Shown piece by piece: positions 54,631 through 64,000 of a stretch of 64,000 nucleotides of DNA (position 1 is its first letter; every line of letters begins with the position of its first letter). The position numbers and the translations under genes are program-made. The DNA is from Eutreptiella sp. 'Long Island Sound 2002' (Eukaryota > Euglenozoa > Euglenophyceae > Eutreptiales > Eutreptiaceae): NCBI GenBank assembly GCA_964036045.1, contig OZ038385.1, positions 30,572,306 to 30,636,305 of the forward strand, in the 5' to 3' direction. The notes below the pieces were generated by a model. It worked only from the letters and a program-made list of their open reading frames with translations, was not told where the DNA came from and did no database searches.

Positions 54631-56127
54631 CATGAAACTCTCAGCAGATTTGACCTCCATGTGACTTACATTCCAGGGCGCTACAATACAGTGGCGGACG
54701 CCCTGAGTCGCTGGGCCTACCCAGCCTCAGAGGCTTACTCTGAAGTGAGTTTTCATGGGACAGCGACGGATAAAGCTGAAGTGATCGAGTTTGATAAGGA
54801 GAAACAAGCACTGATCAAGAAACATTGTCTTCAATGTTCGATTAAGAATCGGATGAAAGTTGAATTGGTCAGATGCAAGGAGATTACCAAGGCAGATCAG
54901 ACTGAAAGGGTTAACTCTGACTCTGAGTAGTCGCTGCCGCTCCTTAATGTGTTTCCAGTGACAAGATCGAAGGCAAAATCCACGCTCCCTCGGCAACAAA
55001 AGGACAAGGAACCTTCCTTTCTCTATGTGGATTGGACGAAGATGTACAAGGAGGACAGGTTCTTTGGGTCTGTATACCACAAGTTGAAAGGGGACAAGCC
55101 TTACGACTATGAAGAGACGTCTGATTTCAAGATCCAAGGCGACAAGTTATTTTGGCAAGGACGGATTTGTGTTCCTGATTGTCTAATTGACCAATATGTC
55201 AAACATTGGCATCCGAATGAGACATCCCACGGACACTCTCGTGTTCTGCAGCAGGAGCTACGACACAGAGTGTACACACAGGACCTCAAGAGTGCCTGTG
55301 AGCGAGTTGCCAAAGGATGCAAGCAATGTTAGACGAACATCCCCAAGAATCAAAAGGCAGAAGGATTGTTGAAGGGACTGCCAATTCCTGAGAGGTTGTT
55401 CGAGAAGGTGACGGCGGATGTCTTCGAGTTGGGACAAATCCAAGAGGAATGTCTCTACACGAGGAAGCCAATCGATGGGGTTTTGTTGATTCAAGACCGC
55501 CACAGTGGCTACATCCAGGTCCTCCCTTGCAACACGAAGCATGTCACCTCTGAAATGGCTGCCAAGTGGACTGCAAGTCAGTGGATGAGTAACTGGGATG
55601 TTCCCAGTGAAATTCTGACGGGCAGTGGGAAGGAGTTCATTGGGACCTGGTGGGAGAACATGTGTGCTCTATTGGGAGTTCATCATCTTGGTGCCCGAGT
55701 TTACGACCATCGAGCCCTCCCTGCTGAACGCGCTGGAAGAATTCTTATCAACATTCTGAGAAAATTCCTGGTGACTGAAAAAGACTACAATTGGTTGGAG
55801 ACAATTTACTGTGTCTTGAGGAGATACCATCGGACCAAGAACTACCCTGGATTAAGTCCGAATGAGCTTGTTTTTGGTCGTGAGAAGATGGGTCCAGGAC
55901 CAGTGATGTATCATCCAAGGCAGTGCTACGACGCCTCACAATGGTTTGAGAGGATCATGGATTTAGAGTCCAAGTGGATCCAGGCCAAAGTGGAGAGTCA
56001 AGCAGATTGGTTGAAATTCAAAAATCAGTCGAGAACACAAGGAAAACCCTTCGAGAAAGGCCAGCAAGTTTGGCTTCGCAAGTCAGACGAGACCCTGAAG
56101 GACGACAACAAATTGTTACCTTTGTGA
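54631..56127 (+). pseudogene. Element E3 RNase H tail and integrase
   Basis: Same frame, interrupted by TAG 54928, TAG 55330 and TGA 56125. It begins with an RNase H tail like that of B (VADALSRWAYPAS). Integrase has a zinc finger (HPNETSHGHS to CERVAKGCKQC), then TADVFELGQ (first Asp), ILTGSGKEF where the second Asp is Gly (55621-55623), and LPAERAGR with the Glu. So one DDE residue is lost. The C-terminal part reads KGQQVWLRKSDE before the final stop at 56125. Confidence 0.85.
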
Positions 56128-56586
56128 GAAGGCCCATTCCAAGTCAGTGGTCAACTAAGTGAGACTACATTCAACATTCAGGTTGAACCGGGCAGACATC
56201 AAGAAGTACATCGGGACCGTTTGAAGGCCGAAGTACCCTGCCCCAAAGGAAGGTTCAAGCCTCTCTATTGGACTTCGAAGTACCTGAGCGACAGGAAGAT
56301 GGTCACCAGCAGTTTCGAGTTGGAGAAGATTCTTGATTACAAGAAAAAAGCTCAAAACAAGTGGTACTTTCTGTGCAGATGGAAAGGATTCGGTCCAGAA
56401 GAAGACAAATGGGAACCAGCTTCGAGCTTTATCCATGGGTATACGGACACTTTCATCAAGTTCCTGAAGAAGCACCCTGAGATTGACCGTGAGCTCTCGC
56501 TGATCAAAGATTGTGTCACCAAGGAAGACTTACAAGCACAAGAAGAAGCTCCAATCGTGGCAGAATCCATTCGAGACAAGATCTGA
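56128..56586 (+). pseudogene. Element E3 integrase C-terminus with chromodomain
   Basis: Continues the frame after TGA 56125-56127 (LPL stop EGPF; relatives would have Trp). A short GPF-type segment leads to a chromodomain at about 56311-56440: FELEKILDYKKKAQNKWYF, then CRWKGFGPEEDKWEPASSF. A charged tail ends at TGA 56584-56586. Confidence 0.85.
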
Positions 56587-57923
56587 TCAGAATTTAAATC
56601 GCCGAAACTTTCGAAAAGGTTTACGGTCTACATATACCCTTGGCATTGAGACAAAACAGTCCTGGCGCATCGTCTATGTGGTTCGATGAACAGATGATGG
56701 GACATTCTGGGATCATCCTGGTCATCATGTCCATCATTCTCATCATGGTCATCATGTGAATCATGTGCTTCATTGTAGATGATTCCCATCGGAAGTTCCG
56801 AAAGGCCTTTATCCTCAACCACGACGACACTCTCGTGTTATGCTGTCGACTGTGCCCCCCTACTCGCCTTGGGGAGGACTCGTTCGAGTTCGTGCTCATT
56901 TCAGAGATTCTGGCACATGACTGAGTCTGATGCATTTCATGTGTTTGACGGATCTGCTGGGAATGTTATTTCAATCAGCTCTTACATTGAGACTGTTGGT
57001 TTGTTTTCCAATCGACCGCTGTCAAAGGGCTTATTAGGACCAAGTGAGGACGATGGTGTTCTTACTTGTGTCAACTTGCTGCTCATCTGTGGATTGTGTT
57101 GCAATCCCCCTCAGAATCAGCTCAAATTTCGCAAATTCCTGGTACCAAGCATTGGATGCTTCTACATTCTGGAACTTTATTGAGTCAATTACCTCTTCTG
57201 GCTCATACTGGATTAAACATGAAGCCCTGGAGACAATACTGACAGTGTGGTGATCACTCACTGGGTTTTCTTGGCTATCATTACTTACATGATTGAATTT
57301 CCATCATCATGGGGATCATCATGATCATGAGGATTTGACCTGGATTGGCTATGAATGAGAACTGGATTTCCGTTCAGCACAACACACAGTACCTATCGAC
57401 AATGAATTGGACCTATATTGGCTTGCTGTAGACTTCGCCGTCTTCAATCTGTATGCGATTCACTGATTTTGGTCTCAATTCAGTCACATTTTGTACCATA
57501 ATCTGGCATCTGGTCTCATGACTGCAAATGACACCGACCAGTTTCACATATCTTGGACTCCATGAAGGGATACCCTATTTTTTGGACGCTCGACGACATG
57601 GCGACATTCGTTTTCTGTTTTCTGGCAGTGGGATGTCAGATCCTGATTTCATCATGGATCATGGATCTTGATCATGCGTGTACATTCTTCACTCAGACTT
57701 TCAATTTTCGATTTTTCGAGCTTGATTGAAGCTATTTCTGTGTGCCCTAAGGTACCTATGCGTTTCATTCAAGTCGTTGGCCATCGCGAAACACAGATCT
57801 CAGCACAATTTTGCTCAATTCAGCTCATTTCTTGCATTTTGTCACAGATTAGTCAGTTTTTGGTCACTTTCGCCGTTTCTTTCACTTCACTTGACCCAGC
57901 CTGACATACTGGCGTATGTTTTC
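56587..57923 (+). other. Element E3 3' noncoding region
   Basis: About 1.34 kb with imperfect TCATCATGG-type repeats at 56695-56775 and 57300-57330. No supported ORF; short ORFs here have no domain. Confidence 0.65.
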
Positions 57924-57933
57924 AGAGGGGGAG
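57924..57933 (+). promoter_or_regulatory. Element E3 polypurine tract
   Basis: AGAGGGGGAG directly precedes the 3' LTR. Confidence 0.9.
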
Positions 57934-58415
57934 TGTAACGGCAGCAGTGACAGCACTCAATTTATACATCAATGTGATCAGAATTTCAATGATTCTCAGA
58001 TGTACATTAGTGCAGTAAATTTTCAGCTTGTTTTCATGTTTTCCGTTCGCCGCCAGATGTCGCCTGTGAGCGCGCGTCGAGTCGCATTTGTCTTTCGTGA
58101 TTTCCCAATCAGATTTATTTCAATTATTTCGAATGATTTCACGTTGTGTCATTATGTGCGATGGATGCACAATGAGATTCTATGTCTGCTCCATTTTTGT
58201 AGACCGGGCTTTTCTGACTATTCATATTCCACTATGGAGTTCAATGGACTTACAAGTGCTTCGCATATGTCGCTCCCAGAGGCTGGATATGGGTCTGAAG
58301 AGGGTCAGTTGGGTTCGGAGATATCAGGGGCAGTGTCTGGCGTTACGACCCCTGGGGCATCAAGGCTACAGGCTTCGCAATTACAAGAAAGATCCGCCAC
58401 TATGCAGCGGTTACA
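57934..58415 (+). repeat. Element E3 3' LTR
   Basis: 482 bp, TGTAACGGCAGC to GCGGTTACA. The gag-start ORF is also open in this copy (ATG near 58234). Followed by TSD AGGCA. Confidence 0.95.
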
Positions 58416-58869
58416 AGGCAGGGTAGGGAGGCATACCAGTAAAGCCTGTGCCCTCTGCCATAGGTGGGTTGGTTATGGGTGTGGATGTTGCAGCGGCTGG
58501 GTCTGGAATTTGGAGTGTGGTGGTTATAGGAGAGGGTGATGTGTGGAGGCCAGAAGAGCTTTGTGCGCCTTCAAAGGTAGGACCGTTCGTCAGGTCTTGC
58601 CCTTGGTCTTCTCCTTCGTCTGCTATGCCTTCTCCAGCATCTTTCTCGCTCTCTCTCTTCCTCTTCACAGGATGAGTGACCACCTCCTCGACTGAGAGGG
58701 CCCGGAAGGCCGACTGGAGTCCTTCCAACGAGTCCTCAGCGACGTCCACTGGCCGATGTAAGGGCTCCGAAGGTACAGCGCTAGGTCCAGGTCCAGGTTC
58801 ACCAGGTGCTGGCCTTGCTGGTGCCTCAGGCGCTGTCTTCACGTCGCTGTCCTCTTTCTTTGTATCCAT
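58416..58869 (-). pseudogene. Element E2 gag, N-terminal part
   Basis: It starts at ATG 58869 about 90 bases after the PBS: MDTKKEDSDVKTAPEAP. Acidic and Pro/Ala-rich, with one basic KRKRESEKD patch; no domain is recognisable, as usual for the N-terminus of gag. It reads to GMPPYPA at the E3 junction, and the same codon phase resumes at 48129. Confidence 0.85.
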
Positions 58870-58957
58870 CTTCGTTCGCCCTTCTGCTTATATATGACTG
58901 ATCCCCGCGCACTGGATGTACGGCACGGGGTTGCTGCCGGTACGCAGAGACAGTCTG

Positions 58958-58969
58958 CCTCTGCTACCA
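58958..58969 (-). promoter_or_regulatory. Element E2 primer binding site
   Basis: TGGTAGCAGAGG on minus, adjoining the end of the 5' LTR (its T is the last LTR base). Same primer tRNA type as E3. Confidence 0.88.
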
Positions 58970-59756
58970 GAAGGTTTTATAGTGATTTCAACACTGTGTT
59001 TGTGCCTCTCCTGCTGCTTGCTGCTGGTGTAGGGTTTTTCTGCTGCTTGTTTTGGAAGATGAAAATGTTTTAGTTGCTGAAATACAATCAATCCAGGATA
59101 GCCCAAGCCAGAGATAAGCAAGTAGAAGAGAATCAGGATCAAAGCATGAAGGGCTGCAGTGTAAACAGTGAAAGATGAAGGGATATTCACAGAAACTGCA
59201 ACTCAAGGCACATCTGATTGCATATTCACAAAGATAACTGAAGTGTTTTGGAAAAAGAGTTGGAAAACTGCCCCATGGTCACTCAGTCTCCATAGTGCCA
59301 TCTCAGGAGATGTGCACTCTTTGTTTTGGGTCCCATATGTGCTGAGGTGGCAGGGCATGTGGCGATGAGGTCACTGCCATGTCACATGGGATCTTCCTAC
59401 TTAGCTAGGCTGACCGGGAATTGAACCCAGGACCCCTCAAAAAGAGGTGCCCAGCCCCCTAGGGTGCATACCACTAGGACAGCTAAGATTTCATGAGAAA
59501 ACATAGATAAATTCATAGGCTCTGCCCTCGATATGTCAGTTCTCAGTCAACTCAGGAAACGATGAATAGCCTCACAATGATAGGGGATTAAGGGGTCCAC
59601 TCCATATCCTGATTGGGTGTTTGGTTCCATAGGTCAAAATGTGTTATCACCACTTTTGGTTGGGCCAATACTAAGAGAGAAATGCCTGTGTGCTCAGTGC
59701 ATCTCTAATACAACTAGAGTATGCCTCAAAGCATTGGAAAAGCACTTTTTCTTACT
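58969..59756 (-). repeat. Element E2 5' LTR
   Basis: 788 bp; on minus AGTAAGAAAAAGTGC to AAAACCTTCT. Pair of 38190-38976. A TATAAAA string lies about 15 bases before its end. Confidence 0.92.
59400..59487 (-). other. tRNA-like fold in E2 5' LTR
   Basis: Counterpart of 38620-38707. The anticodon-like arm reads GGGGG-CTGGGCA-CCTCT (G-T pairs keep it foldable) and the T-like arm is unchanged. Confidence 0.5.
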
Positions 59757-59982
59757 CTACGTGGTTGCAGGTATTGTTCGCCACGAGTATAAACAGGGCT
59801 GGAAATTCCTAACTCTGTGGGATGGCTATGGGTTATCTGAGGCGACCTGGGAACGTATGTCAGCCTTCATGCAACCAGACGGGAGTATCAACCCCATGTT
59901 CCGCACCTACCTCGTTGAGAACAACGAGGGGCAGCTCCTAACCCGTGCTGGGACTATGTCCCAGCGTAAAAAGCGAAACTAA
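59757..59982 (+). pseudogene. Element E1 chromodomain, right part, and pol end
   Basis: After TSD CTACG (59757-59761) the E1 frame resumes at 59762: VVAGIVRHEYKQGWKFLTLW, then DGYGLSEATWERMSAF and a tail ending SQRKKRN before TAA 59980-59982. It aligns residue by residue with the chromodomain of E2 (FYLVKSVLRHPYRQGWRFL). Thus E2 split this domain between its first strand residues. Confidence 0.9.
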
Positions 59983-60477
59983 TTTCCCTGTGTCAGTCTA
60001 CTGACAGGTGCAGTGAGCACTCTTCTGCAGACGTGCCTGTGTAGGGGTGTAAGAGCAGTTGTCACAGTTGTCCCGCATTGCATCGCAGGACAGGACCGTT
60101 AGCCCCCCGTGACAACCACTCCCTGGCCAAAGGCCATTGGCAAAGACTACTGCTTAGTGAGCACTGCACTGACCCTGTCTGTGCCCTGCAGACCCATGCC
60201 TATGGTTTCCAGCGTGCACCAGGTGGCCGCTTATCAGGATTGCAGCCACCCAGCGAGTGTATGCCTTGTTGACCATGTGTTGCATGGGGACTGCCCTGAT
60301 GTAATGACCTTGGGGAGCGGACGAAGAACGGTGGCTTACTACACCAGGGGGGAATGACAAGCAAGGTGTTATGAGGCAAGGTGTGTCTTCCCTCCTTGGG
60401 GACAAGCGAGCCCACAGTTAGGACCCCTGACTGGTCCAGACCCATGTGGTTCTACCCTTCCTTACAGGGTTTACCAT
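59983..60477 (+). other. Element E1 3' noncoding region, proximal part
   Basis: About 500 bp between the pol stop and the conserved block, with no domain or clear repeat. Confidence 0.6.
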
Positions 60478-61221
60478 ACCCCTATGTGTGCTACGTATGT
60501 CTGTATGTGTCTCACTTCTCTCCCGGGCGTGGCTCCCGGAGACCGGTCTTCGCTGACGTCGGACCGAAGGTCCTAATCAGGTACTATTACCACTCCTATG
60601 GCGCCCAATTTCTGTGCTGGCGCCCATCCTTGGGGGAAGACGGCAAAAGCCCTACCTACTAGAGGGAAAAGGTGGCCAAGTGTGCTAAGGGCATACAAAA
60701 CGCCCATTTTTGCTAAGGGCCAAAAGCTAACGCACTCCCCTGCCCACGAGGAAAAGCACGCGGGACAGGAGACACCACTACACTACACTCACTAACGCCA
60801 GCACCGGCCTTCGAAGGCAGGGTGAGCACTCATCACCTGCACTCAACTCCTGCCAGGCCTGCTGACCCTAACCCCTAGACACGCTCTTTGGTGTTGCTGT
60901 CAATGAGGTCTCGGGTCCTAATGACCCTCGTGTGAAGAAGACAAGAGAACACAGCGCTGCTAAGCAACTGTGGCCTAACAGGGACGTCACAACACGTTTC
61001 CCTGCTAGGGCTTGGAGGGAAGGGGTGCTCTGGTTGCGTGCAGAGCGCGGATGTCGATGGAGTCGAACTGCCCTCGCCACTCCTGGCTGAGGCGTAGTCA
61101 ATTGATTGTGTGATCAGCGCCCCTGTTTAGCTGGGGCAGAAAAATGGGATAGCCGCCGAAGGCACCTGCTGCGTGCACCAATCACCCTGAACCTCTCCCA
61201 CCTGTACAACAGAGGCCAATG

Positions 61222-61311
61222 AACTGGGTTCAAGACGGAGGAACCAAGACACACTCCACGTATTATACGCTTCTTAGTGTGCCCTATAATACACTGTTCC
61301 TGAACCCAGTT
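61222..61311 (+). promoter_or_regulatory. E1 stem-closed domain with possible H-type pseudoknot
   Basis: A closing stem AACTGGGTTCA/TGAACCCAGTT (61222-61232 with 61301-61311, 11 bp). Inside, CACACT (61250-61255) with AGTGTG (61276-61281), and GTATTATA (61260-61267) with TATAATAC (61285-61292). Confidence 0.75.
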
Positions 61312-61332
61312 GCAAGCAAGCAAGCTTAAGGA

Positions 61333-61366
61333 CTTCGCCCGTTCCCTTATGGAACGTAGGGCGAAG
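61333..61366 (+). promoter_or_regulatory. E1 hairpin with compensatory counterpart in E2
   Basis: Outer stem CTTCGCCC/GGGCGAAG (61333-61340 with 61359-61366) and inner stem GTTCC/GGAAC (61341-61345 with 61351-61355). Confidence 0.78.
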
Positions 61367-61533
61367 CCCTGGATAACCTGGCAAGGGTTCATACCGCGTG
61401 CACAGCGCGTGGCCTACTGTCAAATCCCTTTAATGCATCGTGTGCACGCATGCAGGGAAGGGAGGCGGAACCATAACCACAATGACTCAACCCGGAGGTG
61501 AGCTCCTCCTGGGCTTACCTACCTTACTCACCA

Positions 61534-62691
61534 TGCATCGTGTGAATGCCGAAGTGAAGCGGACGCAAAACAACCCTATTGCGAGTTTTAAACAAGCCTA
61601 AGCGTTTTCAGCAACCCTACTTTAACGCTACGGCTACACACGAGCAAACACTTTCTTTTCTTACCTGTGAAGAGAGAACAAGGATGAATTGGGGTACAAG
61701 GAAAGCGTCACAGCGTGTGAATGCCTCAATTAGGCACATGCATCGCGAGCACAGCGCATATTCTAACCCTACGTGCGCGCTGCGCGCTCCATTCGCATCG
61801 CATACCCTTCATTCCTGCTTTGACCTGTGCAGAGCAAAGGAGATGAGCGCCCGAACCTCCAACGAACACAGCGTTGACAACCCTAACGTTTTAACGAAGC
61901 AACCAACACGAACGCAATGCATGCGTGTGAGATGACACTGGCACACCTGAGAGGTGGGTTGTCCACCTGCTCTGTGGTGTGGGTTGAGTTTGAATACTTT
62001 TCTCTAAAGTTTATAAAAGTTTTGATGTAACTGTGCAAAAATTTCCTTTAAAACTTTAAAAACTACGGCTCATACCTTTTTTTCAAAAGCCGTCTACGCT
62101 TGCGCAACCTTGTTTTTGAAGTCCGCTTCCTTTGCGCTTGTCTGCGACTTTGAGTTTGGTGTAAAAATGACAATTTCTCGCGTGATTTCGTCAATTTTTA
62201 GCGATTTGACTTGTTAAATCGCTACCCCTTTCGCTAAACCGCAGGAATCACTCCCTGTTGGTTACATTTTCTATTTTTTTCAGCTTCTGGAGATTTGTGT
62301 CCTCCATTGGGAGTATTGCTCCGCCCTGGCCCTTGGTCAGGACGTTTACTAAAACGCTGTTTATACAGCGATCGCCGTCCGCATCAGAGCGGTCGACTGT
62401 ACCCTAGTGGGCAAGCACATGTGCTCTAGGGAGGGAGTCCTGGGTTCGAACCCCACTACCCCCAAATTTTTACCAAACGTTTTCGTCGCACGCCGGCGAC
62501 TTTTGAGGAATGCCCCATCGAAGGGACATCATTCACGGTACATTACACTGTTTTTCGAGGGTACCTACAGTGTGATAGGCTTCTGTGAACTGATGAGGAT
62601 GTTTTTGGTACGTTTGATGCATTTTCTGAGGTAATTTTGGAAATACTTGAGCTTTTTTCCTTGGTCCTACTAGCTTAGCTAACTAGTACTC
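61534..62691 (+). other. Element E1 3' noncoding region, distal part
   Basis: About 1.15 kb before the polypurine tract, without a supported ORF. It contains the tRNA-like B-box segment at 62402-62463. Confidence 0.6.
62402..62463 (+). other. tRNA-related segment in E1 3' region
   Basis: CCTAGTGGGCAAGC resembles an A box, and GGTTCGAACCC is a good B box, 40 bases apart. The layout CCTAGTGG...CTAGGG...GTCCTGGGTTC is also seen in the LTR fold of E2, but a full cloverleaf does not form. It is likely a tRNA-derived remnant. Confidence 0.45.
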
Positions 62692-62699
62692 CAGGAGGG
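62692..62699 (+). promoter_or_regulatory. Element E1 polypurine tract
   Basis: A purine run within CAGGAGGG, directly before AGTAAG of the 3' LTR. Confidence 0.8.
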
Positions 62700-63414
62700 A
62701 GTAAGAAAAAGTCACTGCCATGTCTTTCTTGGAGGGCTTGATCCAGGCCAAGCCCCCCTTAAAACCCTTTTGTTGATGCTAAGACTAACTTAAGTATTTT
62801 TATCTCTCTTTTGAAGCCTAAAGTACACTTTCTCAAAGTAACTAGGGTTGTAATCCTATCCCCCCCATGAAGTTCACCCCTACCACTCAACTGAGCGGAA
62901 GTACCTTCCTTCATGGAGGATATACCGAAGAAAAATAGGCATTTCATGCTTTAGGCCTTGCAGGTTAAGCCTAGTGGTCTCCCACCCCAAGACCCCTATA
63001 CTCAATTGTTTCTACCACTTATTGTGGTTCTACTTTTTAACTGTTTCTGAATTCAGTTGCTTGGCCAAGTCATTTTCTGTGTTGGCCTGACATCGATGCC
63101 CCACATTCCTAACCAGCACCATTTCACCCAAAAGAGTGCACATGAAGTGCCTGATGCTATCTTGGAGGCCAGAGTCAGTCCAGTCTTCATATAAAATCTT
63201 TTGTATTATCCATTTGTGATTGAATCTTTGTGTTTATACCTGCATTGTCTGTACCGTGTCTATCTGCAGCCCTTCTGTGTTACACTGGATTTCAAAACTA
63301 TTCATTGATTCAATCCACATCCTGTTCTTGCTCTACTTGCTGCTTTGGTTTGGGTTTTCGACTTCAAAACCTGCAGGATTTCATCAAAATATCCAGGGCA
63401 CTAATCAAGGACAT
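62700..63414 (+). repeat. Element E1 3' LTR, lacking its last bases
   Basis: Matches 30610-31313 (with a small insertion TACCGTGTC-like near 63252) but leaves homology after GGACAT, missing the terminal CTTTCT. Confidence 0.85.
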
Positions 63415-63709
63415 GGAGTGCTGAATTTCTTTCACTCTGGACTCCTGGGGTCCTGAATTCTGTGACTGCCTCCTTTTGTGCTTGCCTGATGGCTGAATTT
63501 TTGTCTTTTTGTCTGAATTTCTGCCCTGTAAGGACCAGAGTGGTGCCGAGGCACTTGCGGTCTTGAACCCGCCCCACCACACCCACAACCACGCCCACAA
63601 AGGGACACACAACCCCCCCACATCACTGTTTGTGGTCAGCCAATCCTATATGGTTCTGATTTCAGCCCAAACTTATGGTTGCACCCTAAGTTCGGTCTTG
63701 GGAGGGGAG
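63415..63709. other. Interval between E1 and right copy of element C repeat
   Basis: Probably interior 3' sequence of element C. It ends in the polypurine string GGGAGGGGAG (63700-63709), which fits the tract before a 3' LTR. No ORF is recognised. Confidence 0.5.
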
Positions 63710-64000
63710 TGCAATAGGGTTGGCTTTCCCCCTTTGGGTTATCCCCCCGGCATCGGTCCCAAGACCGATCCAAGCCCCCCACACACACAACATACCCTTG
63801 GGGTGGGATGCAGTAGATCCTAGGGGTGCTGAATTACTCCTTTTCTGGCCTGGTGCGCGCGCGACACAAATCGCGATCGGGCGTGAGCCTACTGAGTTTT
63901 AATTTTCCAATTCTGATTTCTGTGGGTCTGAATTTACGGAATCGTGGATTTCTGTGGTTTTAGACCCATACAATTTGATTGGTGCTCGTGGTTTGGTGTG
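63710..64000 (+). repeat. LTR-like repeat of inferred element C, right copy (cut by window end)
   Basis: TGCAATAGGGTTGGC onwards, matching 26064-26353 with few differences (for example GTGGGATGCAGTAGATCC in both). The end lies beyond the window. Confidence 0.65.

Larger units (their letters stand above)
48135..58415 (+). mobile_element. Element E3: Ty3/Gypsy retrotransposon, youngest insertion
   Basis: 10.28 kb with two 482-bp LTRs (TGTAAC...GTTACA), PBS, gag, protease, Dam-like domain, RT, RNase H, integrase, chromodomain and polypurine tract. A perfect 5-bp TSD AGGCA (48130-48134 and 58416-58420) lies in the gag of E2, whose reading frame is continuous across it. The LTRs differ at about a dozen positions by eye. 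Several stops, one frameshift and altered catalytic residues make this copy non-autonomous. Confidence 0.95.
38190..59756 (-). mobile_element. Element E2: Ty3/Gypsy retrotransposon (minus strand) carrying nested E3
   Basis: LTRs at 58969-59756 (5') and 38190-38976 (3'), PBS, gag, protease, Dam-like domain, RT, RNase H, integrase and chromodomain, all on minus. The 5-bp TSD CTACG is perfect (38185-38189, 59757-59761), and the chromodomain frame of E1 is continuous across it. E3 interrupts gag at 48130-58420. Without E3 the element is about 11.3 kb. It is a relative, not a copy, of E1: coding parts and 3' noncoding block align, LTR bodies do not. Confidence 0.93.
60478..61533 (+). promoter_or_regulatory. 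Conserved structured 3' noncoding block of E1
   Basis: Aligns with 40088-41134 (minus) of E2. It includes the hairpin GGACC-GAA-GGTCC (60561-60573), the pseudoknot domain (61222-61311) and the hairpin 61333-61366. Segments between stems are often conserved in sequence while the stems differ. Confidence 0.75.
30610..63414 (+). mobile_element. Element E1: Ty3/Gypsy retrotransposon carrying nested E2 and E3
   Basis: LTRs at 30610-31319 and 62700-63414 flank PBS, gag, protease, Dam-like domain, RT, RNase H, integrase, a split chromodomain, a long 3' noncoding region and a polypurine tract. E2 lies inside its chromodomain at 38190-59756 (TSD CTACG). Without E2 the element would be about 11.2 kb. 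A matching target duplication for E1 is not visible (left flank ACGCC, right flank GGAGT), and the last bases of the 3' LTR are missing, so the right end has been rearranged. Confidence 0.88.

Noticed and set aside
57661-57938. Small ORFs before the E3 3' LTR as an accessory gene
   Set aside because: Short, overlapping in two frames, crossing the polypurine tract; no recognised product.
60561-60590. Hammerhead ribozyme near CTGACGTC...GAA
   Set aside because: The core CUGANGA and GAAA boxes are not both present in E1 or E2; the hairpin GGACC-GAA-GGTCC alone explains the conservation.
62402-62463. Functional tRNA gene
   Set aside because: B box is good, but acceptor and anticodon stems do not form a cloverleaf.

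Overview
This 64-kb window is eukaryotic repeat DNA. I could not recognise a host gene, rRNA or CRISPR array. It consists almost entirely of Ty3/Gypsy-type LTR retrotransposons inserted into one another, with two non-LTR insertions, a satellite-like array and a pyrimidine-rich block. Reverse transcriptase, RNase H, DDE integrase and chromodomain coding sequence, plus tRNA-primed LTR elements with 4-5 bp target duplications, indicate a large repeat-rich nuclear genome. I cannot name the species. An alga, other protist or plant-like lineage is a guess only. The PBS of three elements fits an initiator-Met-type tRNA ending CCTCTGCTACCA.

Layout. 1-~3600: C/T-rich DNA with a ~181-bp tandem repeat. 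~3600-7158: pol of Gypsy element A, truncated at its 5' side. 7159-25723: element B, with LTRs of about 3.2 kb, inserted in the integrase C-terminus of A; its 5' LTR carries a ~1.1-kb non-LTR insertion. 25724-26063: the continuation of A. 26064 and 63710: starts of two copies of an LTR-like repeat, inferred to be the ends of an element C that lands in A. 26780-28990: a ~196-bp tandem array interrupted by a second non-LTR copy. 30610-63414: element E1 (+). 38190-59756: element E2 (-), inserted in the chromodomain of E1 with TSD CTACG. 48135-58415: element E3 (+), inserted in the gag of E2 with TSD AGGCA. Three host/insert joints (A/B, E1/E2, E2/E3) keep the interrupted reading frame when insert and one TSD copy are taken away, so the order is A, then B and C, then E1, then E2, then E3.

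Shared biology. B, E1, E2 and E3 all encode gag, aspartic protease, a domain resembling the Dam/N6-adenine-methyltransferase-like region of DIRS elements placed between protease and RT, then RT, RNase H, integrase and a C-terminal chromodomain. All copies are damaged by stops, frameshifts or changed catalytic residues.

Most interesting observations: (1) E1 and E2 share a ~1-kb 3' noncoding block whose stems changed on both arms while staying complementary, enclosing a possible H-type pseudoknot; (2) both carry an in-frame stop at the same gag/pro position in leaky-looking contexts (UAG-GGG and UGA-CGG), suggesting gag-pol readthrough; (3) their LTRs start AG and end CT instead of TG...CA; (4) the gag ORF of E3 starts inside its 5' LTR and reads through the PBS; (5) the LTRs of E2 carry a tRNA-like fold.
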